DNA from: Serratia sp. PL17
GTDB taxonomy: Bacteria > Pseudomonadota > Gammaproteobacteria > Enterobacterales > Enterobacteriaceae
NCBI RefSeq assembly: GCF_017832355.1
Contig: NZ_JAFIBY010000010.1
Span: 124,001 to 188,000 of the forward strand
DNA: 64,000 nucleotides
Direction: 5' to 3'
Shown: piece by piece, positions 9,601 to 20,151 of the stretch
Numbering within the stretch: the first letter of the stretch is position 1
How the letters are laid out: every line of letters starts with the position of its first letter
The notes under the pieces: generated by a model
What the model was told of the DNA's origin: nothing
The model's database searches: none
Seen by the model: the letters and a program-made list of their open reading frames with translations, nothing else
Position numbers and translations under genes: made by a program

Positions 9601-10016
9601 TGGTGTATTGCTGCGTCGGTGGCACGGGAGAAAGCCGTATTTACGGGCGTAAGGGGGCCGCCTGGCGTTTTGCCGCGCTAAGCGCACAAGAGGCTCACGA
9701 GCACTTGGCTGAGCTGGTAGCGGGTTACCAGCGCGGCCTGTGTCAACCGTTACTCTTGCTGAACAAAAGTGGTTGGGCATGGCTGAGCCAGTGCTACCAG
9801 CCTGAAACGCAGCAGATTGATTGGGATGACGAAGTACAAACCAAGGCTCGGGCGAAACTGCTGCAAGCCTGGCAGGGCGATCAGCGTATTCCTGGCGAGG
9901 GTGAAGATCCCTATGTACAGCGGGTGTTCCGCCAATTGGATAATATTTATTTAGCGCAAATTCTGGCCGAAACAGAGCGTTATCTTCTGCCGGTGGCAAG
10001 GCATAACCTTGGGTAA
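6645..10016 (+). CDS. recC: Exodeoxyribonuclease V gamma subunit RecC
   Basis: Scaffold and Chi-recognition subunit of the RecBCD helicase-nuclease, which processes double-strand ends for RecA loading. The 1123 residues match the usual length (about 1122), starting with the typical MFRVYHSNQLDLLKTL. RecC is an inactive helicase fold, so absence of a good Walker A motif is expected; the former helicase domains and the C-terminal nuclease-like domain are both present in length. Preceded by AGGGAG. It is transcribed with the upstream pseudopilin genes, then ptrA, recB and recD, as in E. coli. Confidence 0.98.
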   Translation: MFRVYHSNQLDLLKTLTSALIAREPLADPFQQEVVLVQSPGMAQWLQMQLAEQFGIAANIAFPLPATFIWEMFTRVLPGIPKESAFSKDAMTWKLMWLLPDLLTQPEFAPLQHYLTDDGDKRKIHQLAGRVADLFDQYLVYRPQWLESWQKGERIDGLAEAQQWQAPLWARLVEYTQALGQPEWHRANLYRRFIKALESADQPPVGLPPRVFICGISALPPVYLEALQALGKHIDIHLMFTNPCRYYWGDIQSPSFLAKLQSRKRQHYRDKTEYALFRDPDNAASLFNEEGEQDLPNPLLASWGKLGRDHHFLLSQIESSQEVFAFVDVPADNLLHAIQHDMLELKNSAVIGTTPETLESSATKRQLDPDDRSISLHACHSPQREVEILHDQLLSMLADDPALTPRDIIVMVADIDSYTPYIQAVFGNASPERYLPFAISDRKASQAHPALQAFISLLDLPQSRFTSEQVLALLEVPALAARFSIREEGLRLLRHWVGESGVRWGLDDDNVRELDLPATGQHTWQFGITRMLLGYAMDSNAGDWQGVLPYDESSGLVAELAGQLAELLAALSRWRQRLGQARSLTEWQPLCRQLLETFFEQDDETEVVLALIEREWNKVFEFGLAARYPDDVPLSILRDELAARLDQERISQRFLAGQINFCTLMPMRSIPFDVVCLLGMNDGVYPRTLPPLGFDLMAQQMKRGDRSRRDDDRYLFLEAILSAQKRLYISFIGRSIQDNSERYPSVLVTELLEYLEQSYCLPGDEKLDADGSARRVGQHLLNWHSRMPFAAENFLPGSEDQSYAAEWLPAADRRGAAHPPFNQPLLPEPQTQISLDDLLRFYRHPVRAFFQLRLGVSFILEETELPDEEPFTLDNLSRYQFNSQLLNTLIDGEDATRLFQRVRAAGGLPFGPFGEIYWQKQQEEMTELAEQVRAERREGHSLELDIDIAGVNISGWLHQVQDDGLLRWRPSTLSAVDGILLWLEHLVYCCVGGTGESRIYGRKGAAWRFAALSAQEAHEHLAELVAGYQRGLCQPLLLLNKSGWAWLSQCYQPETQQIDWDDEVQTKARAKLLQAWQGDQRIPGEGEDPYVQRVFRQLDNIYLAQILAETERYLLPVARHNLG

Positions 10017-10129
10017 CAATCCCCCGGTGGTACTGATTGCCTTGTGGTGGTAAAAATAATCAGGGTTATATTCAACTATCGGGGTTAGCTCTGGTCGTAC
10101 ATAACGTACAAGCATATAGACCCGCCGCT

Positions 10130-10165
10130 TTTCAAACTGCAGCCGTTGTTAACTGCAGCTTGAAA
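10130..10165. repeat. Imperfect inverted repeat in the recC-ptrA gap
   Basis: TTTCAAACTGCAG (10130-10142) is inverted at 10153-10165 (CTGCAGCTTGAAA), with one mismatch and a 10-base spacer. The outer flanks, GACCC on the left (10119-10123) and GGGTA on the right (10172-10176), resemble ERIC termini. The 239-base gap holds no gene that I can see; the ptrA promoter probably lies in it. Confidence 0.6.
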
Positions 10166-10255
10166 TTCAGAGGGTACAGATTTTGAGTGTGTTGTTTTGA
10201 TGTACGTCGTCAACGTCAGGGATTTGCCGTGACGGCGTCAGAATAGGGGTTCATT

Positions 10256-13150
10256 TTGGATATACGCAGACAGTTGGCCCGCATCACCGGGTTAGTATTA
10301 TTGGTTATGTTTTGGGCACCGTTGAGTTGGGCTGCACAGGGATGGCAACCGCTGGCGGAGAAGATCAACAAAAGCGATCACGATCCCCGTCAATATCAGG
10401 CGATCAAGTTGGCGAACGGTATGACCGTGCTGCTGGTTTCAGATCCTCAGGCACCTAAATCGCTGGCGGCGTTGGCGCTGCCGGTGGGGTCGTTGGAGGA
10501 TCCAAATAGCCAGCTTGGGTTAGCGCACTACCTGGAACACATGGTTCTCATGGGGTCAAAGCGCTACCCGCAGCCAGAAAACCTCTCAGAGTTCCTGAAG
10601 AAGCATGGCGGTAGCCATAACGCCAGCACGGCGTCTTATCGCACCGCATTCTATCTGGAAGTGGAAAACGACGCCTTGGCCCCGGCGGTAGACCGCATGG
10701 CGGACGCCATCGCCGAACCGCTGCTGGATCCGGGTAATGCCGACCGTGAGCGTAATGCAGTCAATGCCGAGTTGACCATGGCACGTTCACGCGACGGTAT
10801 GCGCATGGCGCAGGTCGGGGCAGAGACGCTGAACCCGGCTCACCCGAGCGCGCGTTTCTCCGGTGGCAACCTCGATACCCTGAAAGATAAGCCAGGCAGC
10901 AAATTGCACGACGAGCTGACGGCATTCTACCAACGTTATTATTCCGCTAATTTGATGATGGGGGTGCTTTACAGCAACCAACCATTGCCGGAGTTGGCTG
11001 AACTGGCGGCCAAAACTTTTGGCCGCGTGCCTAACCGTAACGCCACTGTGCCGCCGATAGATGTCCCGGCAGTGACCCCTGAACAGCAGGGCATCATTAT
11101 TCACTATGTGCCGGCTCAACCGCGTAAGCAGTTGAAAGTAGAGTTCCGCATTGACAATAACAGCGCTGAATTCCGCAGTAAGACCGACATCTATATCGGC
11201 TACCTGATTGGTAACCGTAGTCAAAATACCTTGTCTGACTGGCTGCAAAAGCAAGGGTTGGCGGATGCCATTAATGCCGGGGCTGATCCGATGGTGGATC
11301 GCAATGGCGGCGTATTCTCGATCAGTGTATCGCTGACGGATAAAGGCTTGGCCAAGCGTGACGAAGTCGTTGCCGCGATTTTCAACTACTTGAAAATGCT
11401 GCGTACAGAAGGCATCAAGCAAAGCTATTTTGATGAGATCTCCCACGTACTGAATCTGGATTTCCGCTATCCGTCGATCACCCGTGATATGGATTACATC
11501 GAATGGCTGGTGGATACCATGGTGCGAGTACCGGTAGAGCATACGCTCGATGCCCCTTACCTGGCCGACCGCTATGACGCCAAGGCAATTGCCGAGCGCC
11601 TGGACGCCATGACGCCGCAAAATGCGCGTATCTGGTTTGTCAGCCCGAATGAGCCGCATAACAAAATGGCTTACTTCGTCAATGCACCTTATCAGGTCGA
11701 TAAAATTACCCCGCAGCGTTTTGAGCAGTGGCAGCAATTGGGTAAAGGGATCAGCCTGTCGTTACCTGCTTTGAACCCGTATATTCCGGATGATTTCAGC
11801 CTGAACAAGCCTTCGCACGAGTTTAAAAAACCGGAGATGGTGGTCAACCAACCGGGGCTGCGGGTGTTGTATATGCCAAGCCGCTACTTTGCCGACGAGC
11901 CAAAGGCCGACGTCACGGTGGCGTTCCGCAATGCGAAAACCATGGATTCAGCACGCAATCAGGTGCTGTTCTCTTTGACCGACTATCTGGCGGGGATTTC
12001 GCTGGATCAACTGAGTTATCAGGCTTCGGTTGGCGGGCTGAGTTTCTCGACTTCGCCAAACAACGGCCTGATGTTTAACGCCAACGGTTTTACCCAGCGC
12101 TTGCCACAGTTGCTGACTTCGCTGATCGAAGGGTATTCAAGCTTCACGCCGACGGAAGACCAACTGACGCAAGCCAAATCCTGGTATCTGGAGCAGTTGG
12201 ATTCGGCGGAGAAGGGCAAAGCCTTTGAACTGGCCATTCAACCGGTGCAGATGGTCTCTCGTGTTCCTTACTCCGAACGCAGCGAGCGCCGTGAGGTGCT
12301 GAAAACCCTGACGCTGAAGGACGTATTGGCTTACCGCGACAGCCTGTTGGCGGATGCAACGCCAGAACTGCTGGTGGTGGGGAATATGAGTAAGCAACAG
12401 GTGGATACCCTGGCCTCAACGCTGAAGCATCGCTTGGGGTGTACCGGCGTTGAATGGTGGCATGGCGAAGACGTTGAAGTGGCAAAAAAACAGTTGGCCA
12501 ATCTGCAACGTGCGGGCAGCAGCACTGACTCAGCGCTGGCAGCGGTGTATGTACCGACCGGCTACGATGAAGTGACAGGTATGGCATACAGTTCACTGTT
12601 AGGCCAAATTATACAGCCCTGGTTCTACAGCCAACTGCGCACTCAGGAACAACTGGGTTATGCCGTCTTTGCCTTCCCAACGTCAGTGGGCCGGCAATGG
12701 GGGATCGGTTTCCTGCTGCAAAGCAACAGCAAGCAGCCAGCATACCTTTACCAGCGCTATCAGGATTTCTATCCGAAAACTGAGAAACGCCTGCGTGAGA
12801 TGAAAGAAGCCGACTTCGAACAGTACAAGCAGGCGATGATCAACGAGCTTAAACAGCGCCCGCAAACGCTGAGCGAAGAGGCTGGCCGTTTTGCCAATGA
12901 TTTTGACCGCGGCAACTTTGCGTTTGATACCCGCCATAAGCTGATTGAGCAGATCAAACAATTGACGCCGACTAAACTGGCAGATTACTTCCATCAAGCG
13001 GTGATCCAGCCGCAAGGCTTGGCTGTGCTGTCGCAGGTCAGCGGCAGCGGTCAAGAAAAAGCGGATTACGCGGTCCAGCCGGATTGGGTAACTTATCCCA
13101 ATGCGTCTGCATTGCAGAAAACCTTACCGCGTAAGGTGGCGACACCATGA
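10256..13150 (+). CDS. ptrA: Pitrilysin (protease III), periplasmic zinc metalloprotease
   Basis: M16-family peptidase that degrades small peptides in the periplasm. The start is a TTG at 10256 with AGGGG 6 bases upstream; this gives 964 residues with a cleavable signal peptide (LVLLVMFWAPLSWA, cleavage near residue 27). The inverted zinc motif HxxEH is H91-Y-L-E94-H95 in LAHYLEHMV, with the downstream Glu ligand in the RNAVNAELTMAR region. Four M16 half-domains fit the length (E. coli 962). The gene lies between recC and recB and overlaps recB by 4 bases (ATGA), a conserved but functionally unexplained arrangement. Confidence 0.97.
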   Translation: MDIRRQLARITGLVLLVMFWAPLSWAAQGWQPLAEKINKSDHDPRQYQAIKLANGMTVLLVSDPQAPKSLAALALPVGSLEDPNSQLGLAHYLEHMVLMGSKRYPQPENLSEFLKKHGGSHNASTASYRTAFYLEVENDALAPAVDRMADAIAEPLLDPGNADRERNAVNAELTMARSRDGMRMAQVGAETLNPAHPSARFSGGNLDTLKDKPGSKLHDELTAFYQRYYSANLMMGVLYSNQPLPELAELAAKTFGRVPNRNATVPPIDVPAVTPEQQGIIIHYVPAQPRKQLKVEFRIDNNSAEFRSKTDIYIGYLIGNRSQNTLSDWLQKQGLADAINAGADPMVDRNGGVFSISVSLTDKGLAKRDEVVAAIFNYLKMLRTEGIKQSYFDEISHVLNLDFRYPSITRDMDYIEWLVDTMVRVPVEHTLDAPYLADRYDAKAIAERLDAMTPQNARIWFVSPNEPHNKMAYFVNAPYQVDKITPQRFEQWQQLGKGISLSLPALNPYIPDDFSLNKPSHEFKKPEMVVNQPGLRVLYMPSRYFADEPKADVTVAFRNAKTMDSARNQVLFSLTDYLAGISLDQLSYQASVGGLSFSTSPNNGLMFNANGFTQRLPQLLTSLIEGYSSFTPTEDQLTQAKSWYLEQLDSAEKGKAFELAIQPVQMVSRVPYSERSERREVLKTLTLKDVLAYRDSLLADATPELLVVGNMSKQQVDTLASTLKHRLGCTGVEWWHGEDVEVAKKQLANLQRAGSSTDSALAAVYVPTGYDEVTGMAYSSLLGQIIQPWFYSQLRTQEQLGYAVFAFPTSVGRQWGIGFLLQSNSKQPAYLYQRYQDFYPKTEKRLREMKEADFEQYKQAMINELKQRPQTLSEEAGRFANDFDRGNFAFDTRHKLIEQIKQLTPTKLADYFHQAVIQPQGLAVLSQVSGSGQEKADYAVQPDWVTYPNASALQKTLPRKVATP

Positions 13151-16100
13151 CTGAGACGGCCCCGCAGCGGCTTGACCCACTCACGTTGCCGCTGTTTGGC
13201 GAGCGACTGATAGAAGCGTCGGCGGGGACCGGCAAGACCTTTACCATTGGTGCGCTGTATCTGCGTCTGCTGCTTGGCCTGGGCCAGGCAGCGGCCTATC
13301 CGCGCCCATTGACGGTTGAAGAAATCCTGGTGGTAACCTTTACCGAGGCGGCTACCGAAGAATTACGCGGACGTATTCGCAATAACATCCATGGGCTGCG
13401 CATAGCCTGTGTGCGCGGTAAAGGCGCTAAATGTGACAACCCATTGTTTGTCTCATTGATGGAAGAAATTGAAAATCTTCCGGATGCCGCCGCGCAATTG
13501 CTGGCTGCCGAACGTCAGATGGACGAAGCAGCGATCTACACCATCCACGGTTTTTGTCAGCGTATGCTGGCCCACAATGCTTTCGAGTCTGGCATTCTGT
13601 TTGAGCAAACTCTGGTGCAGGATGAGCTGCCGCTGCGCCGCCAGGCCTGTGCGGACTTTTGGCGTCGCCACTGTTATCCGTTACCGCTGGGCGTCGCGCG
13701 TGCGGTGAGCCAGGAGTGGAGTGGGCCGGAAGCCTTGCTGGCCGATCTTTCCGGCTATCTGCACGGTGAAGCGCCAATGCTGCGCCGACCGCCGAAGGAT
13801 GAAGAAACGGTGCTGATGCGCCATGAGCAGATTGTGGCACGCATTGATGCCATCAAAGCGCAGTGGCTGGCAGCTGCAGGCGACTTGGAGGCATTAATCA
13901 GCCAGTCCGGTGTTGATAAGCGCAGTTATAGCAGCAAGCATCTGCCCAACTGGTTGCACAAAGTCGGTGAATGGGTCGTGCTGGAAACCCAGGACTATCA
14001 ACTGCCGAAAGAGCTGGATAAATTCCGTCAGTCGGTACTGCTGGAGAAAACCAAAAAAGGCGAGCCGCCGCGCCATGCCTTGTTCGTGGCGATCGACGAA
14101 CTGTTCGATGAACCCCTGACGCTGCGTGATTTGATCATGGCGCGGGCGCTCAGTGAGATACGTCAGTCTATCCAGCAAGAAAAACGCCAGCGTGCCGAGC
14201 TGGGGTTCGACGACTTGCTAAGCCGCCTGGATAGCGCATTGTGCAGCGAAGGCGGCGATCGGCTAGCGCAAGCAATCCGCCAGCGTTACCCGGTAGCGAT
14301 GATCGATGAGTTCCAGGATACCGACCCACAGCAATACCGCATCTTCCAAAAACTCTATGTTGGCAGGCCGGAATGCGGCCTGTTGCTGATCGGTGACCCG
14401 AAGCAGGCGATTTATGCCTTCCGCGGTGCCGACATTTTTACCTATATGCGTGCTCGTTCAGAGGTAAGTGCCCACTACACCCTTGAAACCAACTGGCGTT
14501 CGTCACCGGCGATGGTGAACAGCGTTAACCATCTGTTTACTCAGGTGGAAAAACCTTTCCTGTTTGGCCAAATTCCCTTTATCGAGGTTGCCGCCGCTGA
14601 GAAAAATCGGGGGGTGGCATTTGAGCTACAAAACCAGGTTCAGCCGGCGATGCAGTTCTGGCTGCAACAGGGGGAAGGTGTTGGCGTTAGTGAGTACCAA
14701 CAACTAATGGCGCGCCTGTGCGCGACGCAAATCCGTGACTGGCTCAGTGCCGGGCAAAACGAACAGGCCTGGTTGGTGAAGGGCGATAAACGGCGTACGG
14801 TGCAGGCATCGGATATTACCGTGCTGGTGCGTAGCCGCAATGAGGCGGCGTTAGTTCGCGATGCGCTCAGCGCACTGGCGATTCCCTCGGTGTATCTGTC
14901 CAACCGCGACAGCGTGTTTGATACACCAGAGGCCAAAGACTTGCTGTGGCTATTGCAAGCGGTGTTGGCTCCTGAACAGGAGCGCACGCTGCGCAGCGCC
15001 ATGGCGACTGGGCTGATGGGGCTGGATGCTCCGGCGCTGGACGGTTTGAACCACGACGAACGCGCCTGGGATAAATTGGTTGATGAGTTTGATGAATACC
15101 GCTCGCTCTGGCTACGCCGGGGCGTGTTGCCGATGCTGCGTGAGGTGATGAAACGGCGTCATTTGGCAGAGAACTTGCTGGCCAGTCTCGGTGGTGAGCG
15201 CCGTTTGACCGACGTTATGCATTTGGGCGAACTGTTGCAAGAGGCCTCCGCACAGCTCGACAGCGAACATGCGCTGGTGCGTTGGTTGGCGCAGCAGATT
15301 GCTCAACCCAATCGCCAATCTGACAACCAGCAGTTGCGGCTGGAAAGCGACCGGCATCTGGTTCAGGTGATCACCATCCATAAATCCAAAGGGCTGGAGT
15401 TTGATCTGGTGTGGTTGCCGTTTGTCGGTAATTTTCGCCAGCAGCAGCAGGTGTTGTACCACGATCGCCAAAGCTTCCAGGCTTTGCTTGACCTTGATGC
15501 CAATGAAGAGAGTATCGAATGGGCAGAGGAAGAGCGGCTGGCGGAAGATTTACGCTTGCTATACGTAGCGCTGACCCGTTCGGTGTACCACTGCAGCATC
15601 GGCATTGCACCTTTGATTCAGGGCACGCGTAAGAAACAGGGCGATACCGATTTACACCGCAGTGCGCTGGGTTATCTGGTACAAGCCGGTCAGGCCGGTG
15701 ATGCGGACTATTTACAGCGATGTTTGCAACGGCTTGCCGGGGACGGTGTCGCGTTGTCGTTGGTCGGCACCTTGGATGAACAGCCCTGGCAGCCGCAAAC
15801 GGTGGCCTTGAGCGAACTGGCGGCTAAGGATTTCTCACGTCAGGTACAGGATTTCTGGCGGGTAACCAGTTATACCGGTTTACAGCAACATGGCGCGGGC
15901 CTGATGCAGGATTTATTGCCACGGTTGGATGTCGATGCCGCAGGAGAGCAAGCGCAAAGCGGTGAGCCAGCGCTCACACCGCACACCTTCCCACGTGGTG
16001 CTACCCCCGGGACTTTCCTGCACAGCCTGTTCGAAACCCTCGATTTCACCCAACCGCTTGATGAACAGTGGTTGCTTGAACAACTGCAACAGCAGGGCTT

Positions 16101-16707
16101 TGCCGAACATTGGCAGCCGATACTGCTGGCGTGGATGCAAGTGTTGTTGAACACCCCACTTAATGATGCCGGTGTCGCACTGTCGGCGCTGGCACCCCAG
16201 CATAAACAGGCAGAACTGCAGTTTTATCTGCCGATCGAGCAGCTGTTGCAGGCGCGCGAGTTGGATAAGCTGGTGAAAAGTTATGACCCGCTTTCTGCCC
16301 GCTGTCCTGAGTTGGACTTTCAACAGGTGCAGGGGATGCTGAAAGGGTTTATCGACCTGGTATTCTGCTGGCAGGGGAGATATTACCTGCTGGACTATAA
16401 ATCCAACTGGCTGGGTGAAGACAGCAGTGCCTATACCCAGCCAGCAATGGCGCAGGCGATGGCGGAACATCGTTACGACTTGCAGTACCAGCTATACACG
16501 CTGGCGCTGCATCGCTATCTGCGCCATCGATTGCCGGATTATGACTATCAGCGTCATTTCGGCGGGGTGATTTATTTATTCCTTCGCGGTGTAGATGCGC
16601 AGCATCCAGGCAATGGGATTTTCGCCTGCCGCCCGGAGGCGAAATTGGTGGAAGGTATGGACCTGTTATTCCGCGGCGAAACCATTGCGGCGGAGGATGC
16701 ATCATGA
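13147..16707 (+). CDS. recB: Exodeoxyribonuclease V beta subunit RecB
   Basis: 3'-5' SF1A helicase and the only nuclease of RecBCD; it also loads RecA. In 1186 residues: Walker A in EASAGTGKT (about 22-30), Walker B and motif II with D387 and E388 in [11 protein letters not shown], the arginine-rich motif in LLYVALTRS, and a C-terminal nuclease domain with D1070 in GFIDLVF and D1083/K1085 in YYLLDYKSN. These equal E. coli D1067, D1080 and K1082 shifted by three. All catalytic residues are intact. ATGA overlaps join it to ptrA upstream and recD downstream, so the subunits are translationally coupled. Confidence 0.98.
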   Translation: MTETAPQRLDPLTLPLFGERLIEASAGTGKTFTIGALYLRLLLGLGQAAAYPRPLTVEEILVVTFTEAATEELRGRIRNNIHGLRIACVRGKGAKCDNPLFVSLMEEIENLPDAAAQLLAAERQMDEAAIYTIHGFCQRMLAHNAFESGILFEQTLVQDELPLRRQACADFWRRHCYPLPLGVARAVSQEWSGPEALLADLSGYLHGEAPMLRRPPKDEETVLMRHEQIVARIDAIKAQWLAAAGDLEALISQSGVDKRSYSSKHLPNWLHKVGEWVVLETQDYQLPKELDKFRQSVLLEKTKKGEPPRHALFVAIDELFDEPLTLRDLIMARALSEIRQSIQQEKRQRAELGFDDLLSRLDSALCSEGGDRLAQAIRQRYPVAMIDEFQDTDPQQYRIFQKLYVGRPECGLLLIGDPKQAIYAFRGADIFTYMRARSEVSAHYTLETNWRSSPAMVNSVNHLFTQVEKPFLFGQIPFIEVAAAEKNRGVAFELQNQVQPAMQFWLQQGEGVGVSEYQQLMARLCATQIRDWLSAGQNEQAWLVKGDKRRTVQASDITVLVRSRNEAALVRDALSALAIPSVYLSNRDSVFDTPEAKDLLWLLQAVLAPEQERTLRSAMATGLMGLDAPALDGLNHDERAWDKLVDEFDEYRSLWLRRGVLPMLREVMKRRHLAENLLASLGGERRLTDVMHLGELLQEASAQLDSEHALVRWLAQQIAQPNRQSDNQQLRLESDRHLVQVITIHKSKGLEFDLVWLPFVGNFRQQQQVLYHDRQSFQALLDLDANEESIEWAEEERLAEDLRLLYVALTRSVYHCSIGIAPLIQGTRKKQGDTDLHRSALGYLVQAGQAGDADYLQRCLQRLAGDGVALSLVGTLDEQPWQPQTVALSELAAKDFSRQVQDFWRVTSYTGLQQHGAGLMQDLLPRLDVDAAGEQAQSGEPALTPHTFPRGATPGTFLHSLFETLDFTQPLDEQWLLEQLQQQGFAEHWQPILLAWMQVLLNTPLNDAGVALSALAPQHKQAELQFYLPIEQLLQARELDKLVKSYDPLSARCPELDFQQVQGMLKGFIDLVFCWQGRYYLLDYKSNWLGEDSSAYTQPAMAQAMAEHRYDLQYQLYTLALHRYLRHRLPDYDYQRHFGGVIYLFLRGVDAQHPGNGIFACRPEAKLVEGMDLLFRGETIAAEDAS

Positions 16708-18554
16708 TCACGTTATTGGAGCAGGCGCAGGCGCTTGGCGTGTTGCGCCCGCTTGACCTGCAGTTTGCCCGAGTGGTGGCAGGGGACGATGAGCCGGATA
16801 TTCTGCTGGCTGCCGCCTGCCTCAGTGCAGAGGCCGGGTCTGGGCATGTTTGTCTGATGCTGGAGCAACTGCTGCCGGAAAATCTTTTTGACGGGCGGCA
16901 GCCTGAATTGGCACAGGCCGTGTGGCTGGCGGCAGGTCAGTTGGATATTGTCGGTTGGCAACGGCGCCTCTCTGCCTGTGGCGCCGTGGGTGATGGCACT
17001 ACTGCAATGCCGATGGTGTTGCAGCAGCAGCGCTTGTACCTTCAGCGGATGTGGCAGAACGAAGGTGAGGTTGCTGCGTTTATCAGCAGCGATAGCCTCC
17101 ATCAGCCCGTTGAAGAAGCAGAGCTGCGCACCATTCTTGACCGCCTGTTCGGCGAGGCGACAGATGAACCGGACTGGCAGAAAATTGCTGCTGCCGTGGC
17201 GGCAACACGGCGCATCGCGGTCATATCCGGCGGGCCGGGCACCGGTAAGACCACCACGGTCGCCAAACTACTGGCGGCACTGGTGCAACTCGCCGAGGGG
17301 CGTCGTTTGCGTATCCAGCTGGCGGCGCCCACCGGTAAAGCGGCGGCTCGTCTTACTGAGTCGCTCGGCAGTGCCAGCAGGCAATTAATGCTAACCCCAG
17401 AGCAGCGTGCCCTGTTCCCCACAGAAGCCTCTACGCTTCATCGCCTGTTAGGCGCTCAGCCCAACAGTCAGCGCATGCGTTATCATCGTGGTAACCCCCT
17501 GCATTTGGATGTGCTGGTCGTCGATGAGGCCTCAATGGTCGATTTGCCCATGATGGCACGTTTGATAGCCGCTTTACCTGCCCAGGCACAGGTGATTTTT
17601 CTGGGTGACCGTGACCAGCTCGCCTCGGTAGAGGCCGGGGCGGTTCTGGGGGATATTTGTCGTTTTGCCGAACAAGGTTACAGCGTTCCGCGAGCCGAAC
17701 AACTTTCGCGCCTGACCGGCTGTTTATTACAGGGGCAAAGTGCTCAAGCGGAGGCGGCGGTGCGCGACAGCTTGTGCCTGCTGCGCAAAAGCTACCGCTT
17801 TGATGCCAACTCGGGTATTGGCCAATTGGCGTTTGCGGTGAACTCGGGTGACGGTAAACGTGCGTTGGCTACGCTCGGCGGCAGTTTCAGCGACGTTATC
17901 GGGTATCCGTTGGCGGAAACACAAGACTACCCGCTGTTACTGGATGCCTGCGTAGCAGGTTACCGTGATTACCTGCGGCAGGTCGCCGAAGGCGCAGATG
18001 CCGTGGCAGTGCTTGCAGCTTTTGGCCGTTTTCAGGTGTTGTGCGCGCTGCGAGAAGGGCCATTTGGTATTACCGGATTGAACGAACGTATTGAGACAGG
18101 ATTGCAACGCGCCGGTCTGATTCGCCGTAAACCCGGTGCTGCGGGGCGCTGGTATCCGGGGCGTCCGGTGATGATTGGCCGCAATGACAGTGCGTTAGGG
18201 CTGTTTAACGGTGATATTGGTATTGCCTTACGGGATGTTAACGGCGAACTTCGCGTTCACTTCCAACTGTCAGATGGCAGCATTAAGTCGGTACAACCGA
18301 GCCGTTTACCGGCACATGAAACCGCCTATGCGATGACGGTACATAAGTCCCAGGGCTCGGAATTTGACCACACAGTGCTGGTGCTGCCTAATCACTTTCT
18401 GCCGGTATTGACGCGTGAATTGGTCTATACCGCGATAACCCGCGCACGCAGGCAACTTTCGTTATATGCCACCGATGCGGTTCTGACACGGGCGATCCGC
18501 ACGCCAACACAGCGCCGCAGTGGGTTGGCTGAACGGTTGCAGATCAGGGTGTAA
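16704..18554 (+). CDS. recD: Exodeoxyribonuclease V alpha subunit RecD
   Basis: 5'-3' SF1B helicase subunit of RecBCD, which also controls nuclease activation. The 616 residues contain Walker A in [10 protein letters not shown] (K182), motif II in [13 protein letters not shown], and the C-terminal helicase motif [20 protein letters not shown] with [13 protein letters not shown]. Slightly longer than E. coli RecD (608). It starts within the recB stop (ATGA) and ends just before a perfect palindrome at 18558-18577 that separates it from the convergent argA gene. Confidence 0.98.
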   Translation: MITLLEQAQALGVLRPLDLQFARVVAGDDEPDILLAAACLSAEAGSGHVCLMLEQLLPENLFDGRQPELAQAVWLAAGQLDIVGWQRRLSACGAVGDGTTAMPMVLQQQRLYLQRMWQNEGEVAAFISSDSLHQPVEEAELRTILDRLFGEATDEPDWQKIAAAVAATRRIAVISGGPGTGKTTTVAKLLAALVQLAEGRRLRIQLAAPTGKAAARLTESLGSASRQLMLTPEQRALFPTEASTLHRLLGAQPNSQRMRYHRGNPLHLDVLVVDEASMVDLPMMARLIAALPAQAQVIFLGDRDQLASVEAGAVLGDICRFAEQGYSVPRAEQLSRLTGCLLQGQSAQAEAAVRDSLCLLRKSYRFDANSGIGQLAFAVNSGDGKRALATLGGSFSDVIGYPLAETQDYPLLLDACVAGYRDYLRQVAEGADAVAVLAAFGRFQVLCALREGPFGITGLNERIETGLQRAGLIRRKPGAAGRWYPGRPVMIGRNDSALGLFNGDIGIALRDVNGELRVHFQLSDGSIKSVQPSRLPAHETAYAMTVHKSQGSEFDHTVLVLPNHFLPVLTRELVYTAITRARRQLSLYATDAVLTRAIRTPTQRRSGLAERLQIRV

Positions 18555-18557
18555 ATG

Positions 18558-18577
18558 GGGCGCAGCATGCTGCGCCC
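18558..18577. repeat. Perfect 20-bp palindrome between recD and argA (repeat family copy 1)
   Basis: GGGCGCAGCA is followed directly by its inverse complement. The identical 20-bp palindrome recurs at 36722-36741, also between convergent genes. It may fold in both transcripts and act as a bidirectional terminator or 3' stabiliser, though no long T-run follows on either strand. Confidence 0.8.
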
Positions 18578-18585
18578 ACAAAGGA

Positions 18586-19911
18586 TTACAGATCCGCCAG
18601 TAGGATCTTGGAGCGGCGCTGGTAGTTGTATAGCGCCTGTTTCTCGACGGGTAGCACGTCGACGTCTGCCGGCGTGAAGCCCCTCTCCTGGAACCAGTGA
18701 ATGCTGCGCGTGGTTAGCACAAACAGTTTATGTAAGCCCATCTGCCGTGCCTGGCTTTCCACTCGCTGTAGTAACATTTCACCGCGCGATGAGCTGCGAT
18801 AATCGGGGTGAACCGCAACGCAGGCCATTTCACCAATCTTCTCTTCTGGGAATGGGTATAGCGCAGCGCAGGCGATGGTCAGGTTATCGCGTTCGATAAT
18901 GGTGAACTTGTCGATCTCCATCTCTAATTGCTCACGTGAGCGACGAACCAAAATGCCTTGCTGTTCAAGCGGGCGGATGAGCTCGAGGATGCCGCCGATA
19001 TCGTTAATTGTCGCCCGGCGTACTTGTTCAGCACTCTCCATGACGATCTGGGTACCGATACCGTCGCGCGAGAACAGCTCTTGCACCAGTGCACCGTCTT
19101 CCTGATAACTGATCAGGTGGCTGCGACGCACGCCGCTGCGGCAGGCTTTTACTGCGCCACGCAGGAAGCGCACGGTGCCGGAATGGTAGTCACCCGTCTC
19201 TTCAAGTTCTTCGATGCGTTTCTGCGCATCATTGGGGAACAGTTCGGACAGGATATTGCCTTGTTGATCGGTGACCCCTTGAGAAGAGCAGAAGCCGATC
19301 ATTTTCTCGGCCTTCAGTTTGATGGCTAACTGGGTTGCCACTTCTTCTGACGTCAGATTAAAGCTTTCGCCGGTGACGGAAACGGCGACCGGGCCAATCA
19401 GCACGATAGCGTTGCTGTCGAGCTGACGGTGAATGGCCTCTTCATCAATACGGCGGATACGACCGCTGTGGCAGTAGTCTACGCCGTCATCAATCCCCAG
19501 TGGTTGGGCAATGATAAAATTACCGCTAACCACGTTAATATGCGCACCCTGGAGCGGCGTGTTGTTAAGGCTCATCGACAACCGGGCGGTGATGTCCAAC
19601 TGCAACAGGCCTGCAGCCTGTTTCACCAATTCAAGCGTGTGAGCGTCGGTGACGCGGGTATGCTTGTGATAAATCGGTTCTAGATTATGCTGCGCGAGGT
19701 TGGCATCGATCTGCGGTCGTGCACCATAAACCACCACCAAACGAATACCAAGGCTATGCAGCAGCCCGATATCGTTGACGATGTTGGAAAAGTTCTCATG
19801 TTCTATGGCTTCCCCGCCAAGCATGACGACAAACGTCTTGCCGCGGTGGGCGTTGATATAGGGAACTGAGTGACGGAATCCTTGGACCAGCTCTGTACTA
19901 CGTTCCTTCAC
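18586..19911 (-). CDS. argA: N-acetylglutamate synthase (amino-acid N-acetyltransferase) ArgA
   Basis: First step of arginine synthesis: acetyl-CoA plus glutamate gives N-acetylglutamate. It has an N-terminal amino-acid-kinase-like domain that binds arginine ([23 protein letters not shown]) and a C-terminal GNAT acetyltransferase domain (about 295-441, with [20 protein letters not shown]). I choose the GTG at 19911 (441 residues) because GAGG lies 7 bases upstream; a TTG at 19917 (443 residues, the E. coli length) is the alternative but is only 1 base from that GAGG. Two ARG boxes lie upstream. It is convergent with recD and divergent from amiC. Confidence 0.95.
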   Translation of the reverse strand: MKERSTELVQGFRHSVPYINAHRGKTFVVMLGGEAIEHENFSNIVNDIGLLHSLGIRLVVVYGARPQIDANLAQHNLEPIYHKHTRVTDAHTLELVKQAAGLLQLDITARLSMSLNNTPLQGAHINVVSGNFIIAQPLGIDDGVDYCHSGRIRRIDEEAIHRQLDSNAIVLIGPVAVSVTGESFNLTSEEVATQLAIKLKAEKMIGFCSSQGVTDQQGNILSELFPNDAQKRIEELEETGDYHSGTVRFLRGAVKACRSGVRRSHLISYQEDGALVQELFSRDGIGTQIVMESAEQVRRATINDIGGILELIRPLEQQGILVRRSREQLEMEIDKFTIIERDNLTIACAALYPFPEEKIGEMACVAVHPDYRSSSRGEMLLQRVESQARQMGLHKLFVLTTRSIHWFQERGFTPADVDVLPVEKQALYNYQRRSKILLADL

Positions 19912-19924
19912 GGCCAAACCTCAT

Positions 19925-19963
19925 TTGCATATTTATACGATATTTTTGTATTTTTATTCTTTT
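19925..19963 (-). promoter_or_regulatory. Double ARG box (ArgR operator) of argA
   Basis: Two AT-rich 18-bp imperfect palindromes at 19925-19942 and 19946-19963 resemble the ArgR consensus (TGAATaaaaATTCA type) and are spaced by exactly 3 bp, the canonical spacing for hexameric ArgR. A plausible promoter overlaps them: TTGCCA at 19979-19974, a 17-bp spacer, and TAAAAA at 19956-19951 (minus strand), so ArgR-arginine would cover the -10 region. Confidence 0.75.
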
Positions 19964-20151
19964 CTGGCCCTGATGGCAAGTACGAAATTGTCTCTCTTTC
20001 TTTGCTAAGGGCGCTGAATCGTTAATAAATTGAAAAACCATAAAAAGATTTTCTGATGACAGCGCCGGAATGATTGGTTAAAGTTTTCGGCATTCCCGTT
20101 TTACTGGTGTTTTTTTCATCTGTTTTAATCTGTTATCACTGCTGGAGTCGC

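Noticed and set aside
20074-20151. N-terminal extension of AmiC from a TTG
   Set aside because: It would place a second hydrophobic segment before the twin-arginine signal; the ATG at 20152 gives the E. coli length and a Tat signal at the right place.
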